NCBI GenBank assembly: GCA_013152045.1
Contig: JAADGZ010000287.1
Location: 1-5,615, forward strand
Reading direction: 5' to 3'
DNA length: 5,615 nt
From: Gammaproteobacteria bacterium
GTDB taxonomy: Bacteria; Pseudomonadota; Gammaproteobacteria; UBA6429; Thiohalophilaceae
The notes beneath the pieces are model-generated. The model was given only the letters and a program-made list of their open reading frames with translations. It searched no databases and was not told the origin of the DNA. Position 1 is the first letter of the stretch; each line of letters begins with the position of its first letter. Of this stretch, positions 5,278 to 5,615 are shown piece after piece. A program made the position numbers and the translations under genes.

Positions 5278-5308
5278 GATGGGTTTCGTTATACTCTACC
5301 CATCCTAC
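5278..5308 (+). repeat. GATGGGT...ACCCATC repeat, copy 2 (left arm of nested block)
   Basis: GATGGGTTTCG and CTACCCATCCTAC surround a 6-7 base centre. The unit is itself a hairpin and is the inverted partner of 5461-5491, matching at 29 of 31 positions. Confidence 0.8.
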
Positions 5309-5360
5309 GCTGTGCGATAAACAGAGTAGATACCATCTCCCTCATTTCTGCGCAATCATG

Positions 5361-5452
5361 TTTCTGGTTCCCACGCTCCCGCGTGGGAACCCATACGTCC
5401 GTCAATACGCTGATTCGGGTATTCATTCCCACGCCAAGCGTGGGAACGAGAG
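5361..5452 (-). repeat. REP doublet (BIME-like), copy II, inverted relative to copy I
   Basis: Read on the minus strand it runs CTCTCG, then TTCCCACGC-TTG-GCGTGGGAA, a spacer with GAATCAGCGTAT, then TTCCCACGC-GGGA-GCGTGGGAA and CCAGAAA, exactly the order of 2314-2406. Differences lie in the first loop and the spacer. Inverted 31-bp repeats flank it on both sides. Confidence 0.85.
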
Positions 5453-5460
5453 AACCGCCG

Positions 5461-5491
5461 GTAGGATGGGTAGAGTGCAACGAAACCCATC
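5461..5491 (-). repeat. GATGGGT...ACCCATC repeat, copy 3 (right arm of nested block)
   Basis: An inverted copy of 5278-5308. It ends three bases beyond the stop codon of the minus-strand gene at 5495, so its 7-bp GATGGGT/ACCCATC stem would form at the 3' end of that transcript. No T run follows on the minus strand. Confidence 0.8.
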
Positions 5492-5494
5492 AAT

Positions 5495-5615
5495 CTACTG
5501 AAGGGATGCAGGAATATGTGGCTTGATAATCTGCAGCATAGCCTTGAATATTTTCGGATTAGCGGCAACCACATGACCGGTTTCCAGATGATCCGGCTTA
5601 CCGCCGATGCCACTG
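5495..5615 (-). CDS. C-terminal end of an unrecognised protein, start outside the window
   Basis: The last 39 codons and a TAG (5497-5495) are present. The residues begin SGIGGKPDHLETGHVVAANP and continue with IFKAMLQIIKPHIPASLQ. The balanced composition (glycine turn, His/Glu/Asn motif, then an amphipathic helix) reads as a genuine folded C-terminus. The competing frame through the same bases gives an Arg/Ser/Trp-rich chain that runs on into the REP repeats. I cannot assign a family from this piece. The His-Leu-Glu-Thr-Gly-His and Ala-Ala-Asn-Pro groups could be active-site or ligand loops, but that is a guess. Confidence 0.65.
   Translation of the reverse strand, partial: SGIGGKPDHLETGHVVAANPKIFKAMLQIIKPHIPASLQ

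Noticed and set aside
5356..5613. An 85-codon minus-strand frame at the right end
   Set aside because: It runs through the REP doublet, giving SHAGAWE-type repeat peptide, and uses a different frame from the well-formed C-terminus ending at 5495.

Overview
The window looks like chromosomal DNA of a mid-GC proteobacterium, most likely a gammaproteobacterium. The protein families point that way: a DUF4124 envelope protein, a beta-class carbonic anhydrase, a bacterial hemerythrin, DUF2249, and a 12-segment membrane protein resembling the NnrS or haem-copper type. The intergenic regions are full of palindromic REP-like repeats of the TTCCCACGC...GCGTGGGAA, CCCTGAGC...GAAGGGCTC and GATGGGT...ACCCATC kinds, which are common in that group. 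The genus cannot be read from the sequence. No rRNA, tRNA, CRISPR array or transposase gene was seen.

Left part, plus strand (1-2226). The end of an unrecognised Ala/Ser/Thr/Pro-rich protein, open at the window edge, is followed by a secreted DUF4124 protein with two copies of a 38-residue Cys-bounded helical unit. A hairpin lies behind the DUF4124 gene. Next is a complete beta-carbonic anhydrase gene that must start at TTG, because an in-frame stop lies two codons upstream. These genes appear to be separate transcription units.

Centre, minus strand (4620 down to 2544). This is the functional core, a tight three-gene operon: hemerythrin, then DUF2249 (2-nt gap), then a 12-segment membrane protein (ATGA overlap). 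A Crp/Fnr-type site (TTGAT-N4-CTCAA) lies exactly 41.5 bases before the start point predicted from a TATGAT -10 box. That is the geometry of a class II Fnr/Anr/Dnr-activated promoter, so the operon is probably induced by low oxygen or nitric oxide. The three products fit a diiron O2/NO-binding protein, a small DUF2249 partner and a membrane protein with conserved-looking histidines. The membrane-protein gene is split by a one-base frameshift inside its fourth membrane segment.

Right part (4620-5615). Degenerate palindromic repeats fill most of the space around a small unrecognised minus-strand gene (4888-5172). A nested repeat block (5278-5491) holds a REP doublet between inverted 31-bp repeats. 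That doublet is an inverted copy, about 90% identical by eye, of one at 2314-2406, so the pair brackets the hemerythrin operon. The window ends in the last 39 codons of a further minus-strand gene whose start lies outside.
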